Positions 1-5,924 of a DNA stretch of 14,435 bases are shown in pieces. The stretch comes from JBLNBU01 sp050260215 (GTDB lineage Bacteria > Pseudomonadota > Alphaproteobacteria > Rhodospirillales > Magnetospirillaceae), in NCBI GenBank assembly GCA_050260215.1, contig JBLNBU010000280.1, positions 1 through 14,435 on the forward strand, read 5' to 3'. The notes under the pieces were generated by a model. The model ran no database searches. It was given only the letters and a program-made list of their open reading frames with translations, and was not told where the DNA came from. The position numbers were made by a program, and so were the translations under genes. How positions within the stretch are numbered: the first letter of the stretch is position 1; each line of letters opens with the position of its first letter.

Positions 1-129
1 GTGTTCGAGCTGTTCCAGGGCCTGGCGCACGGCCAGGGCCGTTCGGTGGTCGTGGTCACCCACGACACCGAACTGGCCGCCCTGGCCGACCGCCGGATCC
101 ACCTGGTCGACGGCCGCATCGTGGACTAG
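1..129 (+). CDS. ABC transporter ATP-binding protein, C-terminal fragment (5' end outside the window)
   Basis: The open frame enters from the left edge and ends at TAG 127-129, giving 43 residues. The stretch VVVVTHD carries the switch (H-loop) histidine of ABC ATPases at fragment residue 21. It is followed by LADRRIHLVDGRIVD, the usual C-terminal strand-turn ending in 'DGRIV' of the LolD/FtsE/MacB-type ATPases that work with FtsX-like permeases. Walker A, Walker B and the signature motif would lie upstream, so the transported substrate cannot be told. The short ending right after the DGRIV motif fits a stand-alone ATPase of about 220-240 residues (family knowledge). The gene converges on the peptidoglycan-binding gene and their stop codons overlap by two bases. 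Identification as an ABC ATPase is fairly firm; the subfamily is an inference. Confidence 0.8.
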   Translation: MFELFQGLAHGQGRSVVVVTHDTELAALADRRIHLVDGRIVD

Positions 130-701
130 TCCCACAGCCCACCGTTGATGGTGTCGATGAAGGTGCCGGCGGGCATGCCGGCGATCTCGCCGGTGGTGAT
201 CTCGCCGGTGGGGCGGGGAATGCCGCGGATATCCTCGATGGGAGCGCCCTGGCCCAGATACTGCGGCGAGCTCATGTATTCCGAGAAGCGCAGCAACGGG
301 ATGTGGGGATTGCGGAAGTTGCGCTCGGCCAGGGTGGGTTCGCGCAGGGCCGCGGTCCGGTTGCCGGCGGGCGGGGCCGCGGCCACGGTAGCACCGCCCA
401 GGTTGATGCCCAGCGCCGAGATGGTGGCGACGTCGATGTTGCCGGTGGGATCCAGTCCGTGCTCGGCCTGGAAGCGCAGCACGCCGTTGCGGGTGGCGGC
501 GTCGAAATGGCCGTCCTCGCCGGCGCCGTAGCCCATCTGGCGCAGGCGCTGCTGCACCGCCGAAAGCACGTCGCGGACGGGGGCCAGCTGGGCTTCGGCC
601 AGGTACTGGCCGCGGGCCAGCGGCTGGCCGGCCTGCTGCTGGGCCAGGGCAGGAACCGCCGCGGCCATGGCCACGGCCAGGGGAACGACGAATCGCTTCA
701 T
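126..701 (-). CDS. Exported peptidoglycan-binding-domain protein with the GGLWD C-terminal module (191 aa)
   Basis: I chose the ATG at 701 because AAGGAGG lies seven bases upstream; a longer in-frame start at 728 has no such site and would bury the signal peptide. Residues 1-20 are a Sec signal peptide (MKRF, then a hydrophobic core) with a likely signal peptidase I site after ALA. Residues about 40-97 form one peptidoglycan-binding type 1 unit: LRQMGYGAGEDGHFDAAT, then RFQAEHGLDPTG and the closing helix 'ATISALGI'. Residues 128-191 are a separate C-terminal module that aligns without gaps with the tail of the next gene upstream and ends in GGLWD at the last residue. No catalytic domain is visible, so the protein is probably a periplasmic wall-binding protein; its function is unknown. 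It is last in a run of four related genes, 17 bases after its closest paralogue, and is probably co-transcribed with it. Confidence 0.85.
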   Translation of the reverse strand: MKRFVVPLAVAMAAAVPALAQQQAGQPLARGQYLAEAQLAPVRDVLSAVQQRLRQMGYGAGEDGHFDAATRNGVLRFQAEHGLDPTGNIDVATISALGINLGGATVAAAPPAGNRTAALREPTLAERNFRNPHIPLLRFSEYMSSPQYLGQGAPIEDIRGIPRPTGEITTGEIAGMPAGTFIDTINGGLWD

Positions 702-718
702 GGATCGCCTCCTTGGGG

Positions 719-1360
719 TCAGTCCCACAGGCCGCCCTGCCGGTTGTCGAGGAAGGTGCCGGCGGGCAAGGCGCCGACCTGGCCGCGGACCACGTCGGCG
801 GTGCTCTCGGGCACGCCGGTCTGGCTTTCGATCTCGTAGCCCTGGCCGATGAACTGGGGCGAACTCATGTGCTCGGAAAAGCGCAGCACCGGAATGCGCG
901 GGTTGACGAAGCGGCTTTCGCCCGCGGCATCGGCCCGCTGGTTGGCCAGCGGCTCGTCGAGCATGGCATAGGCGCCCCGGTCCGCCGGCACCGGCCCGCG
1001 CCCGGGCTCGGCCATGGCGTATTGCTGGCCGGGCTCGCGGCCCATGGCCACCGAGCGGCCGCCCACATTGGGGTCGATGCCCAGCGCCGCCAGGGTCTCG
1101 AGGTCCACGTGCCCGGTGGCGCGCAGGCCGTGGTCGGCCTGGAACCGCTGGACGCCCGCCACGGTCTGCTGATCGATGCGGCCGCTGGGTTGGACGTTGT
1201 AGCCCATCTGGCTAAGACGCTGCTGCGCCGCCGCGACGACGCCCTGGACCAGGTTGACGTCCGCCACCTGCTCCATGGGGCGATTTTCCACGACCTCGGC
1301 GAAGGCCGGCGCGGCCGCCAGAAGGCCCAGCACGGCGAGGGGCAGAACCGACGTCTTCAT
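719..1360 (-). CDS. Exported peptidoglycan-binding-domain protein, paralogue with the GGLWD C-terminal module (213 aa)
   Basis: The start at 1360 is supported by AAGGAGG six bases upstream. Residues 1-21 are a signal peptide with a probable cleavage site after AFA. Residues about 38-97 are a peptidoglycan-binding type 1 unit (QQRLSQMGYNVQPSGRID, then QRFQADHGLRATG, then LETLAALGI). A variable, Pro/Arg/Ala-rich linker follows. Residues 150-213 repeat the C-terminal module of the downstream paralogue: NPRIPVLRFSEHMSSPQ near its start, and AGTFLDNRQGGLWD as the very end. By my alignment 35 of the 64 residues are identical with no gap, while the linkers differ, so the pair probably arose by tandem duplication. 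No enzymatic motif is seen. A periplasmic or wall-associated location is inferred from the signal peptide and the domain; the function is unknown. Confidence 0.85.
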   Translation of the reverse strand: MKTSVLPLAVLGLLAAAPAFAEVVENRPMEQVADVNLVQGVVAAAQQRLSQMGYNVQPSGRIDQQTVAGVQRFQADHGLRATGHVDLETLAALGIDPNVGGRSVAMGREPGQQYAMAEPGRGPVPADRGAYAMLDEPLANQRADAAGESRFVNPRIPVLRFSEHMSSPQFIGQGYEIESQTGVPESTADVVRGQVGALPAGTFLDNRQGGLWD

Positions 1361-1366
1361 CAGTCA

Positions 1367-1373
1367 CCTCCTT
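1367..1373 (-). promoter_or_regulatory. Ribosome binding site AAGGAGG
   Basis: A full anti-Shine-Dalgarno match lies six bases before the ATG at 1360. Similar sites precede the other three genes of this group (AAGGAGG or AGGAGG), whereas most genes of the biotin operon have weak ones. This suggests each peptidoglycan-binding protein is translated independently and efficiently. Confidence 0.7.
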
Positions 1374-1378
1374 CAAGA

Positions 1379-1406
1379 CGGGCGGCCCGAAAAGCCGGAC
1401 CGCCCG
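1379..1406 (-). other. GC-rich inverted repeat in the leader of the 213-aa gene
   Basis: On the minus strand the sequence CGGGCGGTCCG, a short GCTTTT loop, and CGGGCCGCCCG can fold into an 11-pair stem with one G-T pair. It lies between the Gln/Met-rich gene (stop at 1441) and the ribosome binding site of the next gene. There is no T tract after it, so it is not a classical intrinsic terminator. It could be an mRNA-stability, processing or attenuation element. The fold is read directly; any role is inference. Confidence 0.4.
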
Positions 1407-1440
1407 CATCCGCCGTTCGCGAAACACGAAAATTCAGGCC

Positions 1441-1914
1441 CTAGCGGTTCATTCCGCCGGGCTGCTGCTGTTGCATGGGCTCGTTCATGCCGCCGCCCTG
1501 GTAGTTTGGCTGCTGCTGCGGCATCGGCTGCTGCGGCTGCACGGGCATGCGGGTGCGCCCCTGCTCGGGAGTCTGGGCCTGCTGCATGCTGCCGCGCTCG
1601 ACCCCCAGGGCCGCCATGGTCTGCTGGTTGAGCTGGCCGCTGCCCTGGATGCCCTGGTCCTGCTGGAACTGGCGCAGGGCGGCGTGGGTCTGCTTGCCCA
1701 TCTTGCCGTCGACGTTGACGTTGTAGCCCTGCTGCTGCAGCTTCTGCTGCACGTCGCGGATCATCTCGCTGTTCATGGATGACTGCTGGCCGTGCATCAT
1801 CTGCGACTGGCCGGACTGCATCTGCGACTGCGAGCTGGAATGTTGCATGCCCCGGGCGAAAGCCGGCCCGGCGACCAGGGCGCCGATCAGGGCCAAGGAA
1901 AGAGCCGTCTTCAT
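1441..1914 (-). CDS. Exported Gln/Met-rich peptidoglycan-binding-like protein (157 aa)
   Basis: The ATG at 1914 is preceded by AGGAGG with good spacing. Residues 1-20 are a signal peptide ending AFA. The mature chain begins with a low-complexity Ser/Gln/Met segment (about residues 21-50). One peptidoglycan-binding type 1 unit follows (about 52-107: VQQKLQQQGYNVNVDGKMG, LRQFQQDQGIQGSGQ, TMAALGV). The C-terminal tail (about 110-157) is rich in Pro, Gln, Met and Gly. I count about 37 Gln and 14 Met in the 137 mature residues and no Cys after the signal peptide. Met-rich exported segments occur in some copper-handling proteins, but there is no copper gene nearby and the spacing is not a known motif, so I assign no metal role. 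It sits in the run of four related genes but lacks the GGLWD tail of the two downstream ones. Confidence 0.8.
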   Translation of the reverse strand: MKTALSLALIGALVAGPAFARGMQHSSSQSQMQSGQSQMMHGQQSSMNSEMIRDVQQKLQQQGYNVNVDGKMGKQTHAALRQFQQDQGIQGSGQLNQQTMAALGVERGSMQQAQTPEQGRTRMPVQPQQPMPQQQPNYQGGGMNEPMQQQQPGGMNR

Positions 1915-1999
1915 CTGCTACCTCCTGAACCGAAATGATCGTCCTTGCGGTTGGGCGGCGCCAACGACGCCCGCCGCCGCGGTGCCGTAGCCAGGCGTT

Positions 2000-2012
2000 C
2001 CGTGGTCCACGG
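2000..2012. promoter_or_regulatory. Perfect dyad CCGTGG-N-CCACGG upstream of the Gln/Met-rich gene
   Basis: The 167-base gap between the genes ending at 2082 and starting at 1914 contains six-base arms separated by one base. A one-base loop cannot form an RNA hairpin, so if functional it is more likely a protein-binding site on DNA. I could not place a convincing promoter around it, and I do not recognise the site. Confidence 0.3.
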
Positions 2013-2081
2013 TTTACTCCCCATCAATGCCCTCGCCCCCCGGTTGGTTCCCGGCGCGTGCGGATGAGGGCCGCATGGGGG

Positions 2082-2588
2082 TCATTCCTGCGGCGTCGTC
2101 CGGGTACCGCGCTCGAACGGGGACGGCACCCCGCCCTGGGACTCCGGCGGGTTAGGCTGGCCGACGGTGGCGGGCGCGGACTGGTGCTCGCTGCGCAGGT
2201 GCTCGATCGAGCCCAGCTGCTGGCTGGGTTCCTCGGTGCCGGGAATGGCGGCCTGGGCCTGCTGGGGGGCGGTGGGCCAGCCCATGGCGGTCAGGGTGGC
2301 AACGTCCAGCTGCCCCGACGGCGCCACGGCATTGTTGGCCTGGAAGTCGAGGACCGCCTGCTGGGTGTTGTTGTCGTACAACCCGTTGATCTCGCCGGGA
2401 TAATAGCCCAGCGCCTTCAGCTCGCGCTGGGCGTCGGCGATGGTCCGGGCGTCGGTCGGCCGCCAGGCCTGCTTGGGCCCGACCCTGAGCGCGCTCGAGC
2501 CGCCGAGCGGCAGGACGGTCGTGTACTCGGCCAGGGCCGGCGCCGCGGCCAGCACTGCGGCCACGGCCAGGGCGGGGATCGCTCTCAT
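2082..2588 (-). CDS. Exported peptidoglycan-binding-domain protein (168 aa)
   Basis: The ATG at 2588 is chosen over an upstream in-frame ATG at 2618, because AGGAGG lies six bases before it and the signal peptide then starts correctly (MRAIPALAV, cleavage probably after ALA at residue 20). Residues about 45-105 are a peptidoglycan-binding type 1 unit: AQRELKALGYYPGEINGLYD, then 'VLDFQANNAVAPSGQLD' and 'ATLTAMGW'. The C-terminal 60 residues are a polar, Pro/Gln/Glu-rich tail with no recognisable domain and no GGLWD ending. It starts 69 bases after the bioA stop on the same strand, so read-through from the biotin operon is possible, although nothing links it to biotin. It is the first of the four exported paralogues in the direction of transcription. 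Function unknown; probable envelope protein. Confidence 0.85.
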   Translation of the reverse strand: MRAIPALAVAAVLAAAPALAEYTTVLPLGGSSALRVGPKQAWRPTDARTIADAQRELKALGYYPGEINGLYDNNTQQAVLDFQANNAVAPSGQLDVATLTAMGWPTAPQQAQAAIPGTEEPSQQLGSIEHLRSEHQSAPATVGQPNPPESQGGVPSPFERGTRTTPQE

Positions 2589-2657
2589 GGCAGTCCTCCT
2601 GATGGGTTCCCACGCCATTACGAACGTCCGAAGGCGCGGGCTTGTTCCCCGGAGGAT

Positions 2658-3947
2658 CTAAAGACCGGCCAGCACGGCTTCGACCGCGTCCCAGGCCCGG
2701 TGCAGCTCGGCGTCGGTGACGCAGTAGGGCGGCAGCAGGTAGAGCACGTTGCCGAGCGGCCTCAGCAACACGCCGCGCTCCAGGAACGCCTGCTTCAGCT
2801 TCGGCCCCACCGCGGCGCCGTAGCCCCCCTCGCCTTCCAGGTCGAAGGCGGCGATGGTACCGGTGACGCGCCGGCGCGATACGGCAAGGCCGGCCAGCCG
2901 CTCGCGGTGAAGGGCGCCGATGGCGGCACGCCGGGCGGTACACTCGGGCGCCTCCAGCAGGTCGAGCGAGGCCAGGCCGGCGGCGCAGCCCAGCGGATTG
3001 GCGGTATAGGAGTGGCCGTGCAGGAAGGCGGTGTCCAGCCCCGGCCCCAGGAAGGCCTGCCAGATGCCCTCCCGCGCGACCGTTGCCGCCAGCGGCAGGA
3101 ATCCGCCCGAAATGCCCTTGGACAGGCACACCAGGTCGGGGACGACGCCGGCGCCGGCGCAGGCGAACAGCGCGCCGGTGCGGCCGAAGCCGGTCATCAC
3201 CTCGTCGAACACCAGCAGCGCACCGGCGGCGCGCACGCGAGCCTCGAGCGCGCGCAGGAACTCGGGCCGGCACATGCGCATGCCGCCGGCACCCTGGACC
3301 AGCGGCTCGACGATGACGCCGGCGACCTCGGCCCCCAGCACCGCGTCCAGCGCCGCCAGGGCCTGGGCCTCCTTGGCCTCGACCGCGTCGTCGCCGTCCC
3401 AGGTGGCCGGATAGGGCACCACCTCGACCGGGAACAGCAGCTGGTCCCACGCCCCGAAGAAGCCCGAGGCCCGTCCCGCCGACATGGCACCCACGGTGTC
3501 GCCGTGATAGCCGCCGTCGAAGGCGATCCAGCGGGTGCGCGGCTGGCCCAAGTTGCGCCAGTACTGATGCGCCAGCTTGATCGCCACCTCGACCGCGGTC
3601 GAGCCGTCGTCGGAATAGAACACCCGGTCGAGGTCGCCGGGCAGCAGCGCCGCCAGGCGGGCAGCCAGGCGCACCGCCGGTTCGTGGGTGAAGTCGGCGA
3701 AGATCACCTGTTCCAGGCGCGCCGCCTGGTCGGCGACGGCGCGCACGATGGCCGGGTGGGCGTGGCCGTGCAGGTTGACCCACCACGACGACACCATGTC
3801 CAGGTATTCGCGCCCGTCGGCACCGAACACGGTCGCCCCCTTGGCCCCCAGGGCCAGGATCGGCGGCCGGGCGGTGGCGGCCTGGGTGAACGGATGCCAG
3901 ACGTGGCGGGCGTCCAGCGCGCGCATCTCGTCATAGCCCAGCGTCAT
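2658..3947 (-). CDS. bioA: Adenosylmethionine-8-amino-7-oxononanoate aminotransferase (429 aa)
   Basis: BioA converts 7-keto-8-aminopelargonic acid (KAPA) to 7,8-diaminopelargonic acid (DAPA) in the cytoplasm, using S-adenosylmethionine as amino donor and PLP as cofactor. The sequence is a full-length class III aminotransferase. SSWWVNLHGHAHP (about 53-65) holds the substrate-pocket tryptophans. YSDDGSTAVEVAIK (111-124) and FDGGYHGDT (143-151) contact the cofactor. D248 in LLVFDEVMTGFGRTG pairs with the pyridine nitrogen, K277 in LSKGISGGF forms the Schiff base, and HGHSYTANPLGCAA closes the site. The ATG at 3947 has GGAGG upstream, and its first bases overlap the bioD stop (ATGA), so the two genes are translationally coupled. 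It is the last gene of the bioF-H-C-D-A operon. A longer open frame continues upstream, but that part is only the shadow of bioD. Confidence 0.97.
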   Translation of the reverse strand: MTLGYDEMRALDARHVWHPFTQAATARPPILALGAKGATVFGADGREYLDMVSSWWVNLHGHAHPAIVRAVADQAARLEQVIFADFTHEPAVRLAARLAALLPGDLDRVFYSDDGSTAVEVAIKLAHQYWRNLGQPRTRWIAFDGGYHGDTVGAMSAGRASGFFGAWDQLLFPVEVVPYPATWDGDDAVEAKEAQALAALDAVLGAEVAGVIVEPLVQGAGGMRMCRPEFLRALEARVRAAGALLVFDEVMTGFGRTGALFACAGAGVVPDLVCLSKGISGGFLPLAATVAREGIWQAFLGPGLDTAFLHGHSYTANPLGCAAGLASLDLLEAPECTARRAAIGALHRERLAGLAVSRRRVTGTIAAFDLEGEGGYGAAVGPKLKQAFLERGVLLRPLGNVLYLLPPYCVTDAELHRAWDAVEAVLAGL

Positions 3948-4561
3948 GTTTCCTCCGGGCAGGCGAAGGCGGGCGGCGGCAGGCTGGCCAGCACGCCCGC
4001 GGTGACGGCGAACAGGGGTTGCAGCTCGGCCAGGACGGCGACGCCGCCGAAATGCTCGATGGCCTGGCGGTTGGCGGGATTGCGCTGGCCGTTGAGCACC
4101 ACCCCCAGGATCGGCACGTTGCGCCGCCGCAAGGCATCCAGGGTCAGCAGGGTGTGGTTGATGGTGCCAAGCCCTGTCCGCGCCACCACCACCGCCGGCA
4201 GGCGCAGGCGGGCCATCAGGTCGGCCATCAACGCCACTTCGTTCAACGGCACCATCACCCCGCCTGCCCCCTCGACCACCAGCGGGCGGGCGGTCGCGGG
4301 GGGAACCAGGGCGGACAGGTCGATGCGGGTGCGTTCGCGCCGTGCCGCCTCGTGCGGGGACAGCGGCGCCTGCAGCACCACCGCGGCCGGATGCACCGTG
4401 ACTGCCGGGGCCAGCCTGGCGACGGTGTCGAAGTCGGTGACCTCGGCCGCGCCGGTCTGCACCGGCTTCCAATAGTCGGCCTGCCAGTTGTGGGCCAGCC
4501 AGGCAGCGACCAGGGTCTTGCCGACACCGGTGTCGGTGCCTGTAACGAACACCCCCCGCAT
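3944..4561 (-). CDS. bioD: ATP-dependent dethiobiotin synthetase (205 aa)
   Basis: BioD closes the ureido ring: it carboxylates DAPA with CO2 and ATP to give dethiobiotin. The start ATG at 4561 gives MRGVFVTGTDTGVGKT, which contains the P-loop GTDTGVGKT at residues 8-16 right after the first strand, as expected for the family. KPVQTG (32-37) supplies the conserved lysine near the substrate. VVEGAGGVMVPLNE (about 95-108) is the second conserved loop, with the magnesium-binding Glu. The ATG shares one base with the bioC stop (TGATG), and the bioD stop overlaps the bioA start, so it is coupled at both ends. At 205 residues it is slightly short of typical enzymes (about 220) but has all core motifs. 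Confidence 0.96.
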   Translation of the reverse strand: MRGVFVTGTDTGVGKTLVAAWLAHNWQADYWKPVQTGAAEVTDFDTVARLAPAVTVHPAAVVLQAPLSPHEAARRERTRIDLSALVPPATARPLVVEGAGGVMVPLNEVALMADLMARLRLPAVVVARTGLGTINHTLLTLDALRRRNVPILGVVLNGQRNPANRQAIEHFGGVAVLAELQPLFAVTAGVLASLPPPAFACPEET

Positions 4562-5298
4562 CAGGGACTCCAGCTCAGGTACAGCACGTCGTAGGTGATG
4601 GCGCAGGGCGCGCCGAGGCCGGCCATGATGCGCCGAAGCCGGCCGGGCGGCAACGGCCGGTGACCGGCGGCGGGCGTGCCGGCCCCGATGGCCTTCAAGG
4701 TTGCCAGGAAGGCGCGCGCGTCGGCGTACGTCACCGTGAACGGCCGGGCGACCACCCGCAGGCCGGGCAGCATGGCGGCAACCGCCGCCGCGTCGGGATA
4801 GCCGGGAATGCCGCAGTCGGCGCCGGCGGCCCGGCGCCATTCGGCGAAGCTGCCACTGCCGGGCATGGACAGCATCAGCCGCCCGCCCGGCGCCACCAGG
4901 CGGGCCAGTCCTGCCAGGGTGCCGGCAAGGTCGGTGAACCACTGGGCGGCGAAACCCGAGACCACCAGGTCGAACGACCTTTCCGCCAGTCCCGGCGCCT
5001 CGGCGTCGACGACGGCAAAGCGCAACCGCGGGTCGTCCAGCCCCTGGCGTGCAGCCTCGACCATGGCGGGACTGACGTCGCTGGCCAACAGGCTGCCGCC
5101 GGAAACGGCGGCCAGCAGCCGCCGGGTCAGCAGGCCGGTGCCGCAGCCCAGTTCGAGAACCCGCGGATGGGGCGGCAACGGCTCGGCCGCCACCAGGCGG
5201 GCCAGCTCGTCGGCGGCACGCGCCTGGGCCTCGGCCGCGGTCTCGTAGGTGCCGGCGGCGGCGGAGAAGGCGGCGGCGATGCGGCGCTTGCGGCTCAC
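4561..5298 (-). CDS. bioC: Malonyl-ACP O-methyltransferase (245 aa)
   Basis: BioC methylates the free carboxyl of malonyl-ACP with S-adenosylmethionine, so the fatty-acid enzymes can elongate it to pimeloyl-ACP methyl ester. The N-terminus (RKRRIAAAFSAAAGTYETAA) matches the family's 'AF..AA..Y' helix. Motif I, LELGCGTG, lies at 48-55; ASDVSPAMVEAAR is the acidic SAM-ribose loop; FDLVVSGFAAQWFTD is motif IV with the BioC-typical 'QW'; and APGGRLMLSMPG follows. The start is a GTG at 5298 whose GTGA overlaps the bioH stop; GAGG lies a few bases upstream. A generic class I methyltransferase would share motif I, but the QW segment and the position between bioH and bioD make BioC the clear choice. 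Confidence 0.94.
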   Translation of the reverse strand: MSRKRRIAAAFSAAAGTYETAAEAQARAADELARLVAAEPLPPHPRVLELGCGTGLLTRRLLAAVSGGSLLASDVSPAMVEAARQGLDDPRLRFAVVDAEAPGLAERSFDLVVSGFAAQWFTDLAGTLAGLARLVAPGGRLMLSMPGSGSFAEWRRAAGADCGIPGYPDAAAVAAMLPGLRVVARPFTVTYADARAFLATLKAIGAGTPAAGHRPLPPGRLRRIMAGLGAPCAITYDVLYLSWSP

Positions 5299-5924
5299 CC
5301 CAGCCTCGCGGCGAAGGCGCGCAGCTGGCCGGCGACCCAGTCGGGGTGGGTGGCGGGCAGCAGGTGGCCGCCGCCCTGGGCCAGCACCAGCGAGGCACCC
5401 GGAAAAGCGGCGCGGCTGAGCGGCTCGGGAACGATGGGATCATGGGTGCCGGCCAAGGCCTGCAGCGGACAGTCCAGCGCGGCCAGGGCGGCGCGCTCGT
5501 CGCACACCGCCAGCCAGGCCAGCGCGCTGCCCAGCCGGTCGAGGTCGGCGCCGGCCAGGTCCGGTTCGGCGACGCCGCAGCGGCGCAGGAAGTCGACGGC
5601 GACCTGGGTGGGCTCGTCGGCGAAGCGCGCGATCATCCGCTCGATCAGGCGCGGGGCCACCCCTTCGACAAAGTCGGGGGCGCGGGTGAAACGCGGAAAG
5701 GCGTTGACCGCGAACACGCCGGCAAAGGGTCCGGGCAGGTTGGCCAGCGCCCAGGCCAGGCCCATGGAATGGGCGACCACCAGCGGGCGCTCGACCTGGG
5801 GGACCTGCGGGGCGCCATGGAAGCCCAGGTCGACGAAGGCGTGGCCGAAGTCGGGCAGCCGTTCGGCGACGGGCTGCCAGAATCCGGGGTCGAAGCCCCA
5901 GCCGTGGACGAACAGCACGGTCAT
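5295..5924 (-). CDS. bioH: BioH-type pimeloyl-ACP methyl ester carboxylesterase, compact form (209 aa)
   Basis: The role is removal of the methyl group from pimeloyl-ACP methyl ester, ending elongation and releasing pimeloyl-ACP for BioF. It is an alpha/beta hydrolase: LFVHGWGFDPGFW (4-16) gives the oxyanion-hole HGWG, S53 in VVAHSMG is the nucleophile, D162 in AGTHDPIVP the acid and H187 in GGGHLLP the base. VNAFPRF after the second core strand resembles the 'SSPCF' region of E. coli BioH. It is about 45 residues shorter than E. coli BioH (256 aa), mostly between the HGWG loop and the nucleophile, and the nucleophile elbow begins with Ala rather than Gly. The start overlaps the bioF stop (ATGA) and its stop overlaps the bioC start. 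Non-orthologous esterases (BioG, BioJ, BioK, BioV) can fill this slot, so the role is firmer than the exact orthology. Confidence 0.85.
   Translation of the reverse strand: MTVLFVHGWGFDPGFWQPVAERLPDFGHAFVDLGFHGAPQVPQVERPLVVAHSMGLAWALANLPGPFAGVFAVNAFPRFTRAPDFVEGVAPRLIERMIARFADEPTQVAVDFLRRCGVAEPDLAGADLDRLGSALAWLAVCDERAALAALDCPLQALAGTHDPIVPEPLSRAAFPGASLVLAQGGGHLLPATHPDWVAGQLRAFAARLG

Noticed and set aside
719..1360. Possible lytic enzyme or L,D-transpeptidase because of the peptidoglycan-binding unit
   Set aside because: No catalytic motif (for example HXXXGT...SHGC of YkuD transpeptidases or amidase zinc ligands) is present in any of the four proteins.
2609..2640. Inverted repeat between bioA and the next exported-protein gene, considered as a bioA terminator
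   Set aside because: The eight-pair stem includes a G-T pair, the loop is 16 bases and there is no T tract, so it does not meet the pattern of an intrinsic terminator.
1935..4475. A very long plus-strand open frame (846 codons) opposite bioD, bioA and a peptidoglycan-binding gene
   Set aside because: It has a low-complexity Arg/Gly/Gln/His-rich translation with no domain, and lies antisense to genes with clear motifs. Long antisense frames are expected in very GC-rich DNA.
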